Under the pieces are notes generated by a model. The model saw only the letters and a list, made by a program, of their open reading frames with translations, was not told where the DNA came from and did not search any database. A program made the translations under genes and the position numbers. From the NCBI GenBank assembly GCA_009760855.2, contig WPIO01000081.1, positions 62,001 through 126,000 of the forward strand: a stretch of 64,000 nt of DNA. The letters run 5' to 3'. Origin of the DNA: Cristatella mucedo (lineage: Eukaryota > Bryozoa > Phylactolaemata > Cristatellidae). This document shows, piece after piece, positions 53,309 through 64,000 of this stretch (positions within the stretch are counted from its first letter, which is position 1; each line of letters begins with the position of its first letter).

Positions 53309-54046
53309 AGCAAGAATATAGCAGGCTTCAGCTCCATTCCAACTTGGATTTTGGGCTCTACCAAGGAAAGCTCACCTCGGATATCGGTGGGTTTTCACCC
53401 CAAACAGGTTTTGTGTGACTAAAGTGTTCCGGTTAGAGGCTCACCTCTCTAGATTTAAGCACACTCTTTGCTAGCCACTTATGATACAGGGTGCCGTGAT
53501 GCGAGCCTCTTGGGATGTTTGGTCTATGTGTAAGTTATAGCTAAACGTTCGTGGACATTTTCTCGATCCGAAGCATCCGATTGGCCAATAGAAAATACCT
53601 GCAAGGAGAGAGTAACCAAGAAAAAATGGCTAACACAACGCACGGAGTAACTTTAATGTGGTGCGTGGAGTGCGGCCAAGCTCAAAATGTGCATTGCTAC
53701 TCAACCTACCTAAGGCAGACTTCACCGATGAGCTGATTTTTTCTATAGCGGCAGGATAATTTTGAACAGGGCGACCAGAATTCATGCAGCGGCTATAGAA
53801 AAAATGTTGGCTAAGCTAATAATGTGGATAAGACATTCCAGTTTCTCAGTAGCCTTAGGTTTTCCCATAATTAATAGATCGACTTGTTGTCATTCGATTT
53901 AAGGAATTTATTAGCAATTCAAGTGTGACATTACACAGTAACAGATAACTACAATTCATTTCCATAGAAATACGAGTTGAGGGGAATGGGGACGATTTAA
54001 AAAAAATTGAAAAATCAATGCATAGGCTGATTTGAGTGTCCCCTGC
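53309..54046. other. No gene; possible tiny L2-A relic
   Basis: Near 53,855-53,890 the minus strand holds 'tctattaattatgggaaaacc', like the LLIMGKP codons of L2-A. Nothing else is supported. Confidence 0.35.
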
Positions 54047-54216
54047 CGAACCTACTGGCTGATTTCCAGCCTCATTTGTATTGTAGCAAAAGAGACTGAC
54101 TGGCTATCATCACAGCTTGCAGTTGGCAGCATATAATCGCCCAGTGCAGGATTCGAACCCACGACCTCGTCGGGGAAGAGTGACCACCTTATCTCCTGGG
54201 CTGCCATGGCCCAGTT
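54047..54216 (-). mobile_element. SINE1, diverged
   Basis: 'ctggctgatttccagcctc', 'ctatcatcacagcttgcag', reversed B box GGATTCGAACCC, head 'cctgggctgccatggccc'. Confidence 0.75.
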
Positions 54217-54827
54217 GACATGGAAACAAAAATTATATCTGGAGATGACATCGACAGGTGATGGAATAGGGAATGTGAAGAGTTCACCTTGAACATTTAC
54301 TCGGCAACCCTTTCTTCAAAGGCTCACAGGACACCGGTACCTCTTGATGTCTATGGTATCAAAGCTACTCCGAAGACAGGACCTATAAGAAACTGCAGCG
54401 TTATCCCTGTAATGTACAGGACAAGACTTAGGGAGCTTAAGACAGACTTAGCAACAAAATAGTGCCACAAACAGCCGAGAGCCTATCTAAGTTAGCATAG
54501 TGACTAAGCACACGTCAGCATTTCAAAGATGGTCAGTTCGAGTAGTACTGCCTCCGTCGGATAGTAGCTCCAAGGCCCTGAGAGAACTTATTTTCCAGAT
54601 CTGCTGACTTAATTAAAGAGCTTAGCTACTTGGCCGTCTACTACCTCGGGTTGCTCTGATAAGAAAAGCTACAGGGGAGCCTGGGCAGAGAAGCTATTTC
54701 AGAATGCCTAGCCTAGTGTGCACTTCTTCTTGACTGATCAGCCAACTGACGGCCCCCTTGATGAGTATGCTGAAGAACCCTAGGCTAAGAAGACATTTTT
54801 AGTGCTAACTACGGTGGGGAGCAGCTA
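54217..54827. other. No gene recognised
   Basis: 54,500-54,600 ('ggtcagttcgagtagtactgcc') may be a remnant of a tRNA-SINE. Otherwise anonymous. Confidence 0.3.
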
Positions 54828-55110
54828 ATTAAGGACCAAGTAACAACCCAAGTCACGGGCTCGAGTCTTCGAGTGGGCAACTATTAATTACCGACGATAC
54901 TTGTAGATATGATGGCCACTAAAGTTTATCTGCCATTGCATGCAGCTGTAAATGAGGTGGCAAAATCGGCTGACCAATCTTTCTTCCAGGGTCATAGCCC
55001 AGCAGTAGGGTAACGTCATTTCACAGCCCAGGCCACCGATTTGAGTCTTGCAGCAGGCAACACTTCACAGCTTGCTGCAAGTAGAAGTGGAAGCTGCAGT
55101 GGCTGCTGAA
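54828..55110 (+). mobile_element. Two SINE1 relics in tandem
   Basis: First: 'gtcacgggctcgagtcttcgag', 'ctaaagtttatctgccattgc', 'aatgaggtggcaaaatcggctgacc'. Second from about 54,990: 'gtcatagcccagcagtagggtaacg', 'gatttgagtcttgcagcagg'. Both strongly decayed. Confidence 0.4.
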
Positions 55111-55276
55111 GCCACTGACTTTGTATACGTTTTTTTAACCAGGGATCTTCTTATAAGAAGATCAGTGAGAACGGGGATCTGGAGCAGCTGGCTAACAGTC
55201 TCCTTAGAATGGGTGCAAGGATTTGATATCAGTTCAGCAAGGGCCGGCTTGATGGTGGCCGCTGAGAAGCAGAGAT

Positions 55277-55897
55277 GTGGGAGGTGGAAGAGAGGCACAA
55301 AAGCACAAAAAAGAGGAGCGAAGAGAAGCCATGAGAGGGAAGGAGAGCGAGAGGTACGCTGGAAAGGCTAGGGTGACGATGGAGCCTGTGACCCGGTGTA
55401 TCTTACTCGCCCAACATTGTGAATTTGTGATCTTCCAGACAGCTTCGCCGATCGCTGGATATTATGGCAACCCATGGGACTATCGAGGACACGGTTCGCA
55501 GTTCGCATTACCATTTTCGGTCTGTTCGCCTTTGTTCCAATGCTATGCATTGAGACGTGGGAGTTGCCCCACAATAGAGTGGACTTACTCGACCCAAGGT
55601 GTTGCTCGGTGGACGGTCAGCCCTTTTCTTTTCATCATATTTCAAGCTTGTGCTTGCTCGACCCAGCTAATTCTACGTCTGCTACAAACCCCATGGGGGG
55701 GGCATTCGAGTAAAGTAAACACTGTGCTTAGAGGGAGGGAAAATCATCCGGAGCATTGGCTGTTGTCATCGTCTCGTTGTGGCACCCAATCCGTCAGTGA
55801 GGGAAGGCCGGAGCAGAGGATCCAGAAGGAAGAGCGAAGAGGGAAGCAACTTTGCGGCTGTCATCCTCACTCTGTGAAGGTTTGGTTGATAGACTGA
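55277..55897 (+). CDS. Unrecognised open frame, 206 codons (doubtful)
   Basis: Starts in a purine-rich GGGAGG/AAGAGAGG context giving Arg/Glu/Lys-rich residues, then Cys/Trp/Phe-containing sequence (YYGNPWDYRGHGSQFALPFS). A second + frame overlaps (55,474-55,713). No domain, no splice partner and no neighbouring gene. Its length for this base composition is modestly unusual. It may be chance or a decayed retroelement. Confidence 0.15.
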   Translation: MGGGREAQKHKKEERREAMRGKESERYAGKARVTMEPVTRCILLAQHCEFVIFQTASPIAGYYGNPWDYRGHGSQFALPFSVCSPLFQCYALRRGSCPTIEWTYSTQGVARWTVSPFLFIIFQACACSTQLILRLLQTPWGGHSSKVNTVLRGRENHPEHWLLSSSRCGTQSVSEGRPEQRIQKEERRGKQLCGCHPHSVKVWLID

Positions 55898-56149
55898 CGC
55901 TCGTGTGATTGAAGCAGACACGAACTTCAGAGAGAATGAGAGCCTCGTGTGGTCAGATGCTTAGGACAACAAGAGACAGACCAAGAGTGTGTCCTTGGCT
56001 GCTGGGCAGGGTCATGCACAGGTAGGTATCTGCATCCGGAGAGAAAAGAATTCAGCAAAGATGAATAGATCAGCATAAAGGGGCTTAACTGGCTTATAAA
56101 AATGAGCGCTAAATGTCACCAACCACACGAAAGGGGACTGATCCCTTCA

Positions 56150-56860
56150 TTCAAGACTCGCGGCCTCGCGTGCCCTTAATCGGCTGCAACGAGGGCAAAA
56201 CTCAGCAGCTCACAGGGCATTCAATCGCGTAGCTGCCACTATCACTCTGCTCCCTGTCCAAGCATCTCTGGTTACTTACAGAGCTTCGAATTAATTTCAA
56301 GATCTCCGGTCTGGCTTGCAGATCGCTTCGTTTGCTTGCACCACTCCATTTGTCCGATCTCTTGCTCCTTCACTTGCTCTCTCATCACCTCCCCGTTCGT
56401 CAGCATCTGGCCATCTTAACGTCCCTTGCACTAAATTGAAATGTTTTTGGTGATCGAGCCTCCAGCTCATATGCACCGAATGTATGGAGCACATTCTTCC
56501 AGGTGCTGTAAGCAGCAGCAGCAGCAGCCTTTGACCTTGCACCTTTAGGTCTCAACCTGAGACGAATAAATCTGTTTCCTGTCAGCTTTTCCTTCACCTG
56601 AGTAAACTAGTCTTTCCTGGTTCCGGTGTGCTATTGTTGTGTACCTGTGCATACGTCATTGTGTGTCGCTAGCCGTAGATCTTACTAACCGGTAGTAATT
56701 TTTCATTTTTGCTTCATTTTTGCTTTGACACGCTGGCCCTAAACAGGATATTTGTCTTATCGGTCGTCCTTGAAACCGCGCGAGTCACTAACCACATGGG
56801 TATTAAAAGCACCTGGATTGAGAGAAGTTCTCTTGGAGCTTTATAAACGACCTAATGCTA
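56150..56860 (+). pseudogene. L2-A 3' relic, old
   Basis: Codons for 'RINFKISGLACRSLRLLAPL' match RIDFKVLSLTFRSLHSLAPA of L2-A, and 'GDRASSSYAPNVWST' matches GDRAFSSYAPKAWNS. The UTR and a decayed tail box ('ggattgagagaagttctcttggagctttataaacg') follow. Confidence 0.75.
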
Positions 56861-57799
56861 TTGCTAACTATACCATTCGTGGGACAAAGAACCGAAAGAA
56901 AATGCAAAAAAAAATATAATTTCCTAAAACAGCTCCATTGAAGTGCTGTGGGTTTATGAGATAGCAATGTCGACAAATGCGTATGTGTGCTGCACCCTCA
57001 CAGGTCGAACAATAGATTCGGTGCAGGAAATGCTTGCCTGCTGTTGTTGCGGTAGACTTCTGAGGAAGCAATACTTGATCGCCATGGCACTGGAAGCCCC
57101 GAAAAAACAGTGAAAAGCAAAGGATTTTCCATTCGGGTGCAGCAGAGTGGTAATAATAAACATCAGAATTGTAACCTGTAACCTAATCTGGACTACCGAG
57201 GGCTGCCCGGGAGCTGCAAAGCTACTGGCAGTGCTGCACGAGGGACACAGCCAGCACATCATCAGACTCAGAAATATGGCGGCCACACTGAGGTCTCTGT
57301 TGAATATCCTTGCACCTGCGGTGTTCGGCTTATAAGTTTCCCTAGTTTCCCCTTTTTTGGCTTTCAGAAGTCAATCATAGTAAAGCTGCCGTTTTCAGTC
57401 TCCGTGGGTGCTAATTGGTGTGCTGTCATGTGACCCGGAGCAGTCAGATAACATGCAGTGAGTGAGCTGGAATTTCTCAAGTTTTCATTTGCCACAGTGC
57501 TCAAGAGTAGCTGATCTCACTAAGCAGGCTCACACCCAGAAGCAAAGCACTGTTGGCTTCGTGCTGTTGGCATGGAGACGAATCCTCACGGTAGGCTTGT
57601 AGACATAAAGAGTCAAGCAGGCCATCCCCCGGGGCTAGCTTTCATTATTCGGCCTCCGTCACGTGCCATTCACGGTGCACGGCCTCTGTAATTGACCAGA
57701 CTAGATAGCAACTGGCCACCGGCCGGCCAGCCACATTGGCTACAAAGGACTTAATGAAAAATTCCCGACCGCTATGCCACCGACAAAGAGCTATGCAAC
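56861..57799. other. No gene recognised
   Basis: A minus frame near 56,868-57,071 contains YCSTCEGAAHIRICRHC (CxxC...CxxC spacing), but neighbouring frames are short and nothing supports a gene. Confidence 0.3.
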
Positions 57800-58495
57800 A
57801 TTATGATAACAATAATAATGCATTTTTCTAGCCATCTCAGAAAACCCAATCTATTTCTAAGCTCTTTAAATTTGCTGCAAAGGAAACACGATCGAATGTT
57901 TAATGTAATGTAATGTATCGTCGTCTGTACTCCACGAAGCCTTAAAGGCTAAGAATGTGTTAGGAAGGAGAGTTTTGCATGGTGCACTCAAGCCTAAGTG
58001 GCTTTCGGTATGCATTAGGTAGCCAACAGACTTCATCTCACGCAACTCAGAGAAAGTAGGACGCATAGCAGAGTCAGGAGAGCATTTGAGGTAGTGAGTC
58101 GTATATAGGTAACAGCTCAGGACCACTGAAAAGGATGAGCTATAGTCGGCAGTAGGAGAGTAGTCGTCGTTCCTTACGAATTGTGGAAGTGAGTTCCACA
58201 GTCTAGGACTTGCAGAGCTAAAGCTTCTGTCATCAACGGTCTTTCAGGGGAGGAATGGAACAGCTACTTTATTGTCCACACAGGACCTGAGAGCACGATG
58301 AGGCTGAAACTGGTGCAGCAGTTCAGCGAGGTATGGGGGAGCCAAGCCGAGGCAGGCCTTGTAGGTCGACGTAAGAACTTTGCTCTCTATCCGTTGATCA
58401 ACCGGCAGCCACCCTAGCTCTTTGAGCAAAGGAGACACGTGGTCAAACCTCTGCGACATGGAAACTAGCCTTGCAGCCATATTCAGGTTTAAGTC
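57800..58495 (-). pseudogene. L2-B LINE next to an L2-A tail
   Basis: 57,800-57,900 is a minus L2-A tail (TCTAAGCTCTTTAAATTTGC). L2-B follows from TAATGTAATGTATCGTCGTC through UTR and C-terminal codons (58,244-58,501 frame: LNMAARLVSMSQRFDHVSPL, LKELGWLPVDQRIESKVLTS). 5'-truncated within 'MAARLV'. Confidence 0.82.
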
Positions 58496-58499
58496 GTGC

Positions 58500-59050
58500 A
58501 AAATTAGCAGCCGTATTTAGGTCGAGCATGTGATCCAAGCGTGATACCTAGCTTGTCATTAGCTCTAGGTTATGGCTTCGCCTTCAGTGAGCAGCATAGC
58601 GCCTGGATGTGGATTTGATTCGGCGCCAGAGGCTGCTGGCACGTCGGTCCCAGGGTCGCGGCGCCGTCGGCTGCTGCTCGCGCAGACTCGGATCAACGAG
58701 CATTGCAAAGTCGCAAGCGCCAGGGGAAGGCAAGCCTGTGCTGCCATCATCCACTCTTGTGCACGACCGACGAATTCCTTTGCTGGTGGAGAACAAGCCG
58801 GGGTCCAACGTCGGAGCCTCGGTCTCGGACAGGAGCAGCACCAAATGTGGAATAGATAGGCCAGGCTTGGACGACAGCTCAGCGTCCGGTCAGCTGTCCC
58901 TTGCGCACAGAGAAGTTTGTCGAACCATGGTCACTTGCTGAAAAAGGCACTCGACGTGCGACCCTGGGCAGCCTACTTGATCCACCCATCGTTCGGGTAT
59001 GGACTTGCTACAGGTAGCCATTGCCAGGATTCGTTCGTCATACACACCGT
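58500..59050. other. No gene recognised
   Basis: Moderately GC-rich with overlapping frames on both strands (58,572-58,941), none with a domain. Confidence 0.35.
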
Positions 59051-59054
59051 GCTT

Positions 59055-59152
59055 CCTGTGCAGCAAATGTAAAGTGCCTAGAAAGAGATTGAGTTCTCTG
59101 AGGGTGCTATATCAAAAGCATTATTATTATTATTATTATTATTATTGTTATT
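59055..59152 (+). mobile_element. L2-A tail
   Basis: GCAGCAAATGTAAAGTGCCT, GAAAGAGATTGAGTTCTCTG, GGTGCTATATC and (ATT)n. Confidence 0.85.
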
Positions 59153-59542
59153 ACACAGTTCGTGACTGGCTGCAGTTATCGACCAGATCACTATGTCACG
59201 TGAATAGCCAAAGCCGGCAGATGCTGCAACCCATTATGATTCTGGCTCACCTCATTGGGGCTCTTCCAGTGCAGCTGCTGAACTTTCGGCAGGAAGTGGG
59301 TAAGGGCCTGCATACCAGCTCCCTGAAATGTAAGTAGTAAGACAAAAAGGTAATCTGTGATTGCTGGCTCACCTGTTTTTGTATCTATAGGTACGTTCGA
59401 GGCAACATTTTCAAGGCGAGGGTTTACATAGCTATCGTAAACTGATTTGTGCAACTTACATTCTTCGTGAAGGTGATGGTACAGTGATGGTGTGACGTTA
59501 GGAATAATATTAAAATAAATAAATAAATATAATAATGATATG
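59153..59542. other. No gene recognised
   Basis: Anonymous; ends in an A/T-rich AAATAAATAAATAA run. Confidence 0.4.
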
Positions 59543-60680
59543 AAATGTAATGTATCTCCGTCTGTAACTCCACAAAGCCATAAGGACTGTGTGGGTGTTA
59601 TGCAGGAGAGTTCTCTAAAGGGTACTCACAGCCTGAGCGGCTCTCGGTACGCATTCGGTAGCCAACAGACTTCGTCTCACCCAACAAAGAGAAAGTGGGA
59701 AGCTTAGCAGAGTCAGCAGAGCATTTGAGGTAGTGAGTAGCATGGAAGTAGCAGCTCAGGACGGCTGAAAAAGATGAGCCATAGTCGGCAGCAGGAGAGA
59801 ATGTGACGTTGCATAAGAATTGTGAAAGTGAGTTCCACAGTCTAGGACCTGCAGAGCTAAAGCTTTTGTAGCCAACGCTTTTGAAGCAAAGGAATTGAAA
59901 TGTATTGCCCATACAGGACCTGAGGGCACGAGGAGGCTGAAGCTGGTGCAGCCGTTCAGCAAGATATGAAGGAGCTAAGCCAAGGCAGGCCTTGTAGGTC
60001 GGCGTAAGAACTTTGCTCTGTATCCGTTGCTCAACCGGCATTCATCCTAGCTCTTTTAGCAAAGGAGATACATGGTCAAACCTCTTGGATTTAAAGACTA
60101 GCCTTGCAGCCATATTCATAGCCATCACGGCAGTGGCCTAGTTGATTTCTTTGGTAGCCCAAAGGGAAGTAGCCAAAAGGAAATTACAGTAATCAAACCG
60201 AGACAGAGCTAAGGAGCTAGTTAAAATGCTTGTAAGCCATTATAGAAGACAGCTCCTAATCTTAGACAGGGATCAGACGTGATGGCTAGCTGTAGGAGCA
60301 GTATTCTGAATGAAGCTTTGAAAATGTAGGCAGCTGTCGAAAACGACACCTAAATTTCAAGCACGTGGTGATGGTCGCACGACAGCATCGCCTATTAGAA
60401 GAGCAAAGCCTTGTAATCCAGCCATATGCTTAGGGTGTCCTATGGGGACCACTTCCGGTTTTATAGTCAAGTAGTTTCAAGAAGTTTTCCGACATCCAGG
60501 ATCGAATGTCGTCAAGGCAAGCATTCAGTTTCTCAGTTGCTGCAGCAGATTCCGACGGTTTGAATGGCAAATACAGGTGAGTATTGTCAGCACACAAGTG
60601 ACATCATATTCCATGGGCCTTAATCACTTTTCCCGGTGGTTGAGTATAAATGGAGAACAGCAAGGGACCGAGATAGGTGA
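59543..60680 (-). pseudogene. L2-B LINE, long copy
   Basis: Minus: AAATGTAATGTATCTCCGTC tail, C-terminal frame 60,041-59,598 (MPVEQRIQSKVLTPTYKACL ... SYLAERLHQLQPPRALRS), then upstream RT codons decayed by indels up to a region matching 'GYHFYADDT..' near 60,585-60,610. Similarity ends by 60,680. Confidence 0.85.
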
Positions 60681-61560
60681 TCTGAATAGTGCCTACAGGG
60701 AACCAGATCTCTAGTTACTCATTACAATTCGCTGCAAGAGAGGAAATAACCAAACTGTTATAACAAACCAGAAATCATGCTAAGACAAGCTCTCAGAAGC
60801 ACACAGATATGATGGTTCGGCAAGCAAACAAACGCATGCAAGAAGGCATTTGGGATCACTGGTTAGTAGGAACCCTGGTTAGTAGCATGTACTGAATCAT
60901 TATCAGGTAAGCTCACAAAAGGAGAAAAGACAAGTTCACTGGGTCATAAGGAAAGCTGAGCAGAACAGGTGCTCTTTAGCTGAGACTTCAATTATGCTAA
61001 TTTGATGCAGGTGGTGACAGCAGAGAGGTTCTGTGAGTTTGTAGCAAATCCACCTCGGCTGAGCTAATAAGGGGAGGTTTTGCTGAGGGTGCTTGCTTGG
61101 GGCGCACAGGCTTCGATTAGTCTTTGCTGTACCCTTTTTTGTGGCCGAGGATGGGCAAAATTGTTCAGGTTGACGTTCGTTAGTCGATGAACATTGATAC
61201 CATCTGCCTGTGATGGCTGCTTGTCACTTCAGTTTAGTCGTATCCCTTCCCGCCGATTCGTTCTTGATGAGTCTGTTCAGTATTGCCAGACATTGCCTTT
61301 TAGGAAAGAGTGGCCGAGAATTCGTCTGCTAACGGTGCTTGCTGCAGCTCACAGTCTGCAGTAACCTTCAAAGGCATAGTCTAGTATGGGCATGCCAGTG
61401 TTCTCCCATGTGCTCTTAGTCTCAGTCAACATACTGGTGAGGGAGTCGGTTAATGTCCATCTGGTATGCACTTACCACAGGTGGACTTTGTGGCCATAGC
61501 TTCCAGATGTTCTGTCAAGCACAGAGCTACTGAAGTGTAGTTAGTAGACTAGCTCTCTGT
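60681..61560. other. No gene recognised
   Basis: Anonymous sequence. Confidence 0.4.
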
Positions 61561-61565
61561 TTTTC

Positions 61566-61669
<104 letters not shown>

Positions 61670-61832
61670 AGCTGGTTGCAGGACCGTCTCTTATGCATTT
61701 CGAACGACTATTTGGCTTTTGGTTGTCTACTTGTGTGCGACCAGAAAGAGTAAAAAAGAGGGCTGCTGCATATTGGCCTCTCATAATTTGTCAGCGAGCT
61801 AAGCAGCATTCTCAAGTAGGCCACTGCAGCTG

Positions 61833-62420
61833 ACTATGAATATGGCTGCAAGGCTAGTCTTTAAGTCCCAGAGGTTTGACCACGTGTCTCCTTTGCTAAA
61901 AGAGCTAGGATGAATGCCGGTTGAGCAACGGATACAGAGCAAAGTTCTTACGCCGACCTACAAGGCCTGCCTCGGCTTGGCTCCTCCATACCTTGCTGAA
62001 CGGCTGCACGAGCTTCAGCCTCCTCGTGCCCTCAGGTCCTGTATGGGCAATACATTTCAATTCCTTTGCTTCAAAAGCGTTGGCTACAAAAGCTTTAGCT
62101 CTGCAGGTCCTAGACTGTGGAACTCACTTTCACAATTCTTATGCAACGACAACTACTCTCCTGCTGCCGACTATGGCACATCTTTTTCAGCCGTCCTGAG
62201 CTGCTACTTCTATGCTACTCACTACCTCAATGCTATGCTGACTCTGCTAAGCTTCCCACTTTCTCTTTGTTGGGTGAGACGAAGTCTGTTGGCTACCGAA
62301 TTCGTACCGAAAGCCGCCTAGGCTGTGAGTGCGCTACACAAAACTCTCCTGCGTAACACACACATATTCTTAATGACTTTGTGGAGTTACAGAAGGAGAT
62401 ACATTGCATTACATTATGTG
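61833..62420 (+). pseudogene. L2-B LINE 3' part, plus strand
   Basis: MNMAARLVFKSQRFDHVSPL, LLKELG, stop, then an open frame 61,914-62,321 (MPVEQRIQSKVLTPTYKACL ... GYKSFSSAGPRLWNSL), UTR and ACATTGCATTACATTA tail. It shares the unusual 'GLG...MGNTFQFLCFKS' variant with the minus copy at 59,598-60,041, so the two are sister copies. Confidence 0.88.
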
Positions 62421-62639
62421 CAGGTAGATATATTTTTATATAATCTAACTAAGCAGCAGAGTTCCCACCCTGCATTTGATGAACGATGGTCATAGCAGCA
62501 CAGACTTCACAGAAGATTGAGAATCACCGCTGACTGATCAGTCAAAAGTTGTAGCTGGCTGGTTGGCTGTTTGAAGAGCTTCATTCAGAATTAGCGCTAT
62601 TTCAATTGTACACGGCAACGAAAGAGCTTCTACCTCTGG

Positions 62640-62790
62640 ATCTTTGCCCAGAGCAAGGTGCTTGCTGTTCACGACCCAGGTCCTGGACTCGAGTCCTGCA
62701 GTGCTGGGCGATCTTTTACTCCCTAGTGCAACCAGTAGTGATGGCCGCTGCTAGGGCTATCTGCTGCTATATAAATGAGGCAGCTGGATA
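62640..62790 (+). mobile_element. SINE1 relic
   Basis: 'aaggtgcttgctgttcacgacc', decayed B box CTGGACTCGAGTCCTG, 'gcaaccagtagtgatggccg', 'aaatgaggcagctggat'. Confidence 0.6.
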
Positions 62791-63439
62791 GCACCTAATG
62801 GAGAAACAGTGCAGTTCTCTCTTCAGTAGGCGGCGCAGCACGACGCCTGCTGGTGGATAGAGTCAGAGATTGCTTCAGACTGACAGACTTCGGCAGCTTC
62901 GAGGGATGGTCACACATCAGATCAGCCAATTGCACGACCTGTCCCTGAGTGGACCTTGAAGTTTGACATGGCTGCCGTTTTCCTACCGATTGCAAGTCAC
63001 TTTAAGACGGTCTGACACCCGATTTAAGGGAGGCAAGCACGTGTACTCGTGGCTCCAGTATCTCATCAATTGCACCTTTGCCTGGCACAGTCCAGCATTT
63101 TAGCAGCACCGTGTTGCTGTATTTATGTGTTGTCCGAGCTCATAGATCATCGATGCAACGCCCCTTATCCTCAAACGATTTATAGTAAGATTTTCTAGTG
63201 CTAGTGTCGTCCTGTGAGCAATAACTAACTGATAACGAATAATAATAGCAGCTTTGTATAGCACCTGATCGCCGAGTGTTTTCCCTACCATGTCAGAAAC
63301 CAAGGCCAATTTCTTGACTACTTTCCACATGTAGAATTTTCATGACTGTAACATAATAGTGAAGTTACACAAGAGCAGACCTATGTGCCGTGTCCTCGGC
63401 ATTTACTCCCACTGCTACTGCAAGTGCCTTATGGCCATG
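62791..63439. other. No gene recognised
   Basis: Anonymous; no supported feature. Confidence 0.4.
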
Positions 63440-63745
63440 TTTAACTATACCTCGTACGAACCTCAAATCCTTTGGAGACCAAGCCTTTAGGTCGTACGTT
63501 CCCAAGCATTGGAACTCATGTCCGACCTATGCCACGACATCTCCTGACTTGTCCACATTTAACAAGAAACTAAAAACGCATCTGATAATGACAGCATTTA
63601 GCGGGTCCCTTTGATTCGTCCTTTGTGTGCTTGTGAGTGCTGACATTGTGCATGCTGCCACTAACCACACTTGCATGCTGACCCTGTGCATGTCAATCCA
63701 AACCATGTCATTCTTGTTGTTTATTGAGCATGCTACCACTAACCT
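63440..63745 (+). pseudogene. L2-A C-terminal end and 3' UTR
   Basis: From 'cctcgtacgaacctcaaatcctttgg': NLKSFGDQAFRSYVPKHWNS, CPTYATTSPDLSTFNKKLKT, stop at 63,614, then the 3' UTR ('ctgacattgtgcatgctgccactaacc'), lost before the tail. Confidence 0.85.
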
Positions 63746-63754
63746 CTAAACAGA

Positions 63755-64000
63755 TTTATTAGACAGTAAAAAATGTACAGACCAATGCTGAGAGCTCTGA
63801 CTCACCAGATATTAACTGCTCAGTCGAAAAGTTTTTAGCCTTCTTTACTGAAAAAATTGTGCACATTCGTGCCTCTATTAAGCCCCCTCCGAGTAAAGCA
63901 ATTGTGAAATCACAACCTTTCTTATAAGATTTTCCGAGATTTCTGTATGCGATGTGGCTAACTTGGTAAGGTCTAGTAAAAAGAGCTCGTCTCCCGAAGA
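63755..64000 (+). pseudogene. L2-type LINE, segment upstream of the RT, running off the window
   Basis: Codons read EKFLAFFTEKIVHIRASIKP then PPSKAIVKSQPFL before a stop. The 'FF..KI..IRASI' pattern resembles the linker between endonuclease and RT of L2/CR1-like LINEs. The only segment here from that part of a LINE; it probably continues past 64,000. Confidence 0.5.

Noticed and set aside
56868-57071. Zinc-finger-like CxxC...CxxC on the minus strand
   Set aside because: Only one short motif, no extended family similarity and no adjoining coding segment in compatible phase.
58572-58941. Overlapping + strand frames of 95 and 110 codons
   Set aside because: Two frames are open together along with minus frames; no domain, and flanked by LINE debris.

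Overview
This is animal nuclear DNA, most likely from a non-vertebrate bilaterian. The signs are GT-AG spliced exons, CpG-rich islands in an AT-richer background, long AC/AT/CT/GA microsatellites, and a heavy load of LINE and tRNA-SINE copies. No bacterial operon, rRNA or stand-alone tRNA gene is visible. I cannot place the species; nothing decisive separates mollusc, annelid, arthropod or another group.

Only one gene is firmly supported: a Kelch-repeat (beta-propeller) protein on the + strand. It is split over six exons between 27,748 and 35,905, and all five introns join in consistent phase. It starts inside a CpG-rich block (about 24,950-29,420). Introns 3 and 4 are full of LINE and SINE insertions. 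A second, weaker candidate is a minus-strand coiled-coil coding exon at 5,696-6,748, with a Gln/Ser-rich possible partner exon at 7,508-7,985.

Nearly everything else is mobile-element debris. I see two L2-type LINE families. L2-A has a 3' end with a GTAAAGCGCC...GAGTTCTCTGAGGGCGCT box followed by (ATT)n. L2-B has a longer 3' UTR ending in ACATT repeats, and most of its copies here are on the minus strand. Two tRNA-derived SINE families accompany them. SINE1 has a GGTTCGAATCC-type B box. SINE2 has a GGCTCGAGCC B box and a 3' tail closely resembling that of L2-A, as expected if it borrows the L2-A machinery. No LINE copy is intact: the reverse transcriptase frames carry stops, frameshifts, deletions and changed YADD boxes.

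Region by region: 1-5,000 holds microsatellites, an orphan CpG island and a short hAT element resembling SPIN, nested in an L2-A tail with an 8-bp target duplication. 5,000-8,050 holds the coiled-coil candidate. 8,690-15,400 is stacked L2-A copies. 15,765-16,755 is a decayed gene for a transposon-associated protein. 18,800-24,900 holds L2-A and L2-B copies and an 822-bp terminal-inverted-repeat element (23,508-24,329) carrying an unrecognised 173-codon frame. 24,950-35,905 is CpG-rich sequence and the Kelch gene. 36,000-64,000 is nested LINEs, SINEs and microsatellites with no convincing host gene.

The most interesting items are the SPIN-like element, the 822-bp inverted-repeat element with its unknown ORF, the transposon-protein relic, the LINE/SINE tail sharing, and a 142-bp duplicated unit downstream of two L2-A tails.
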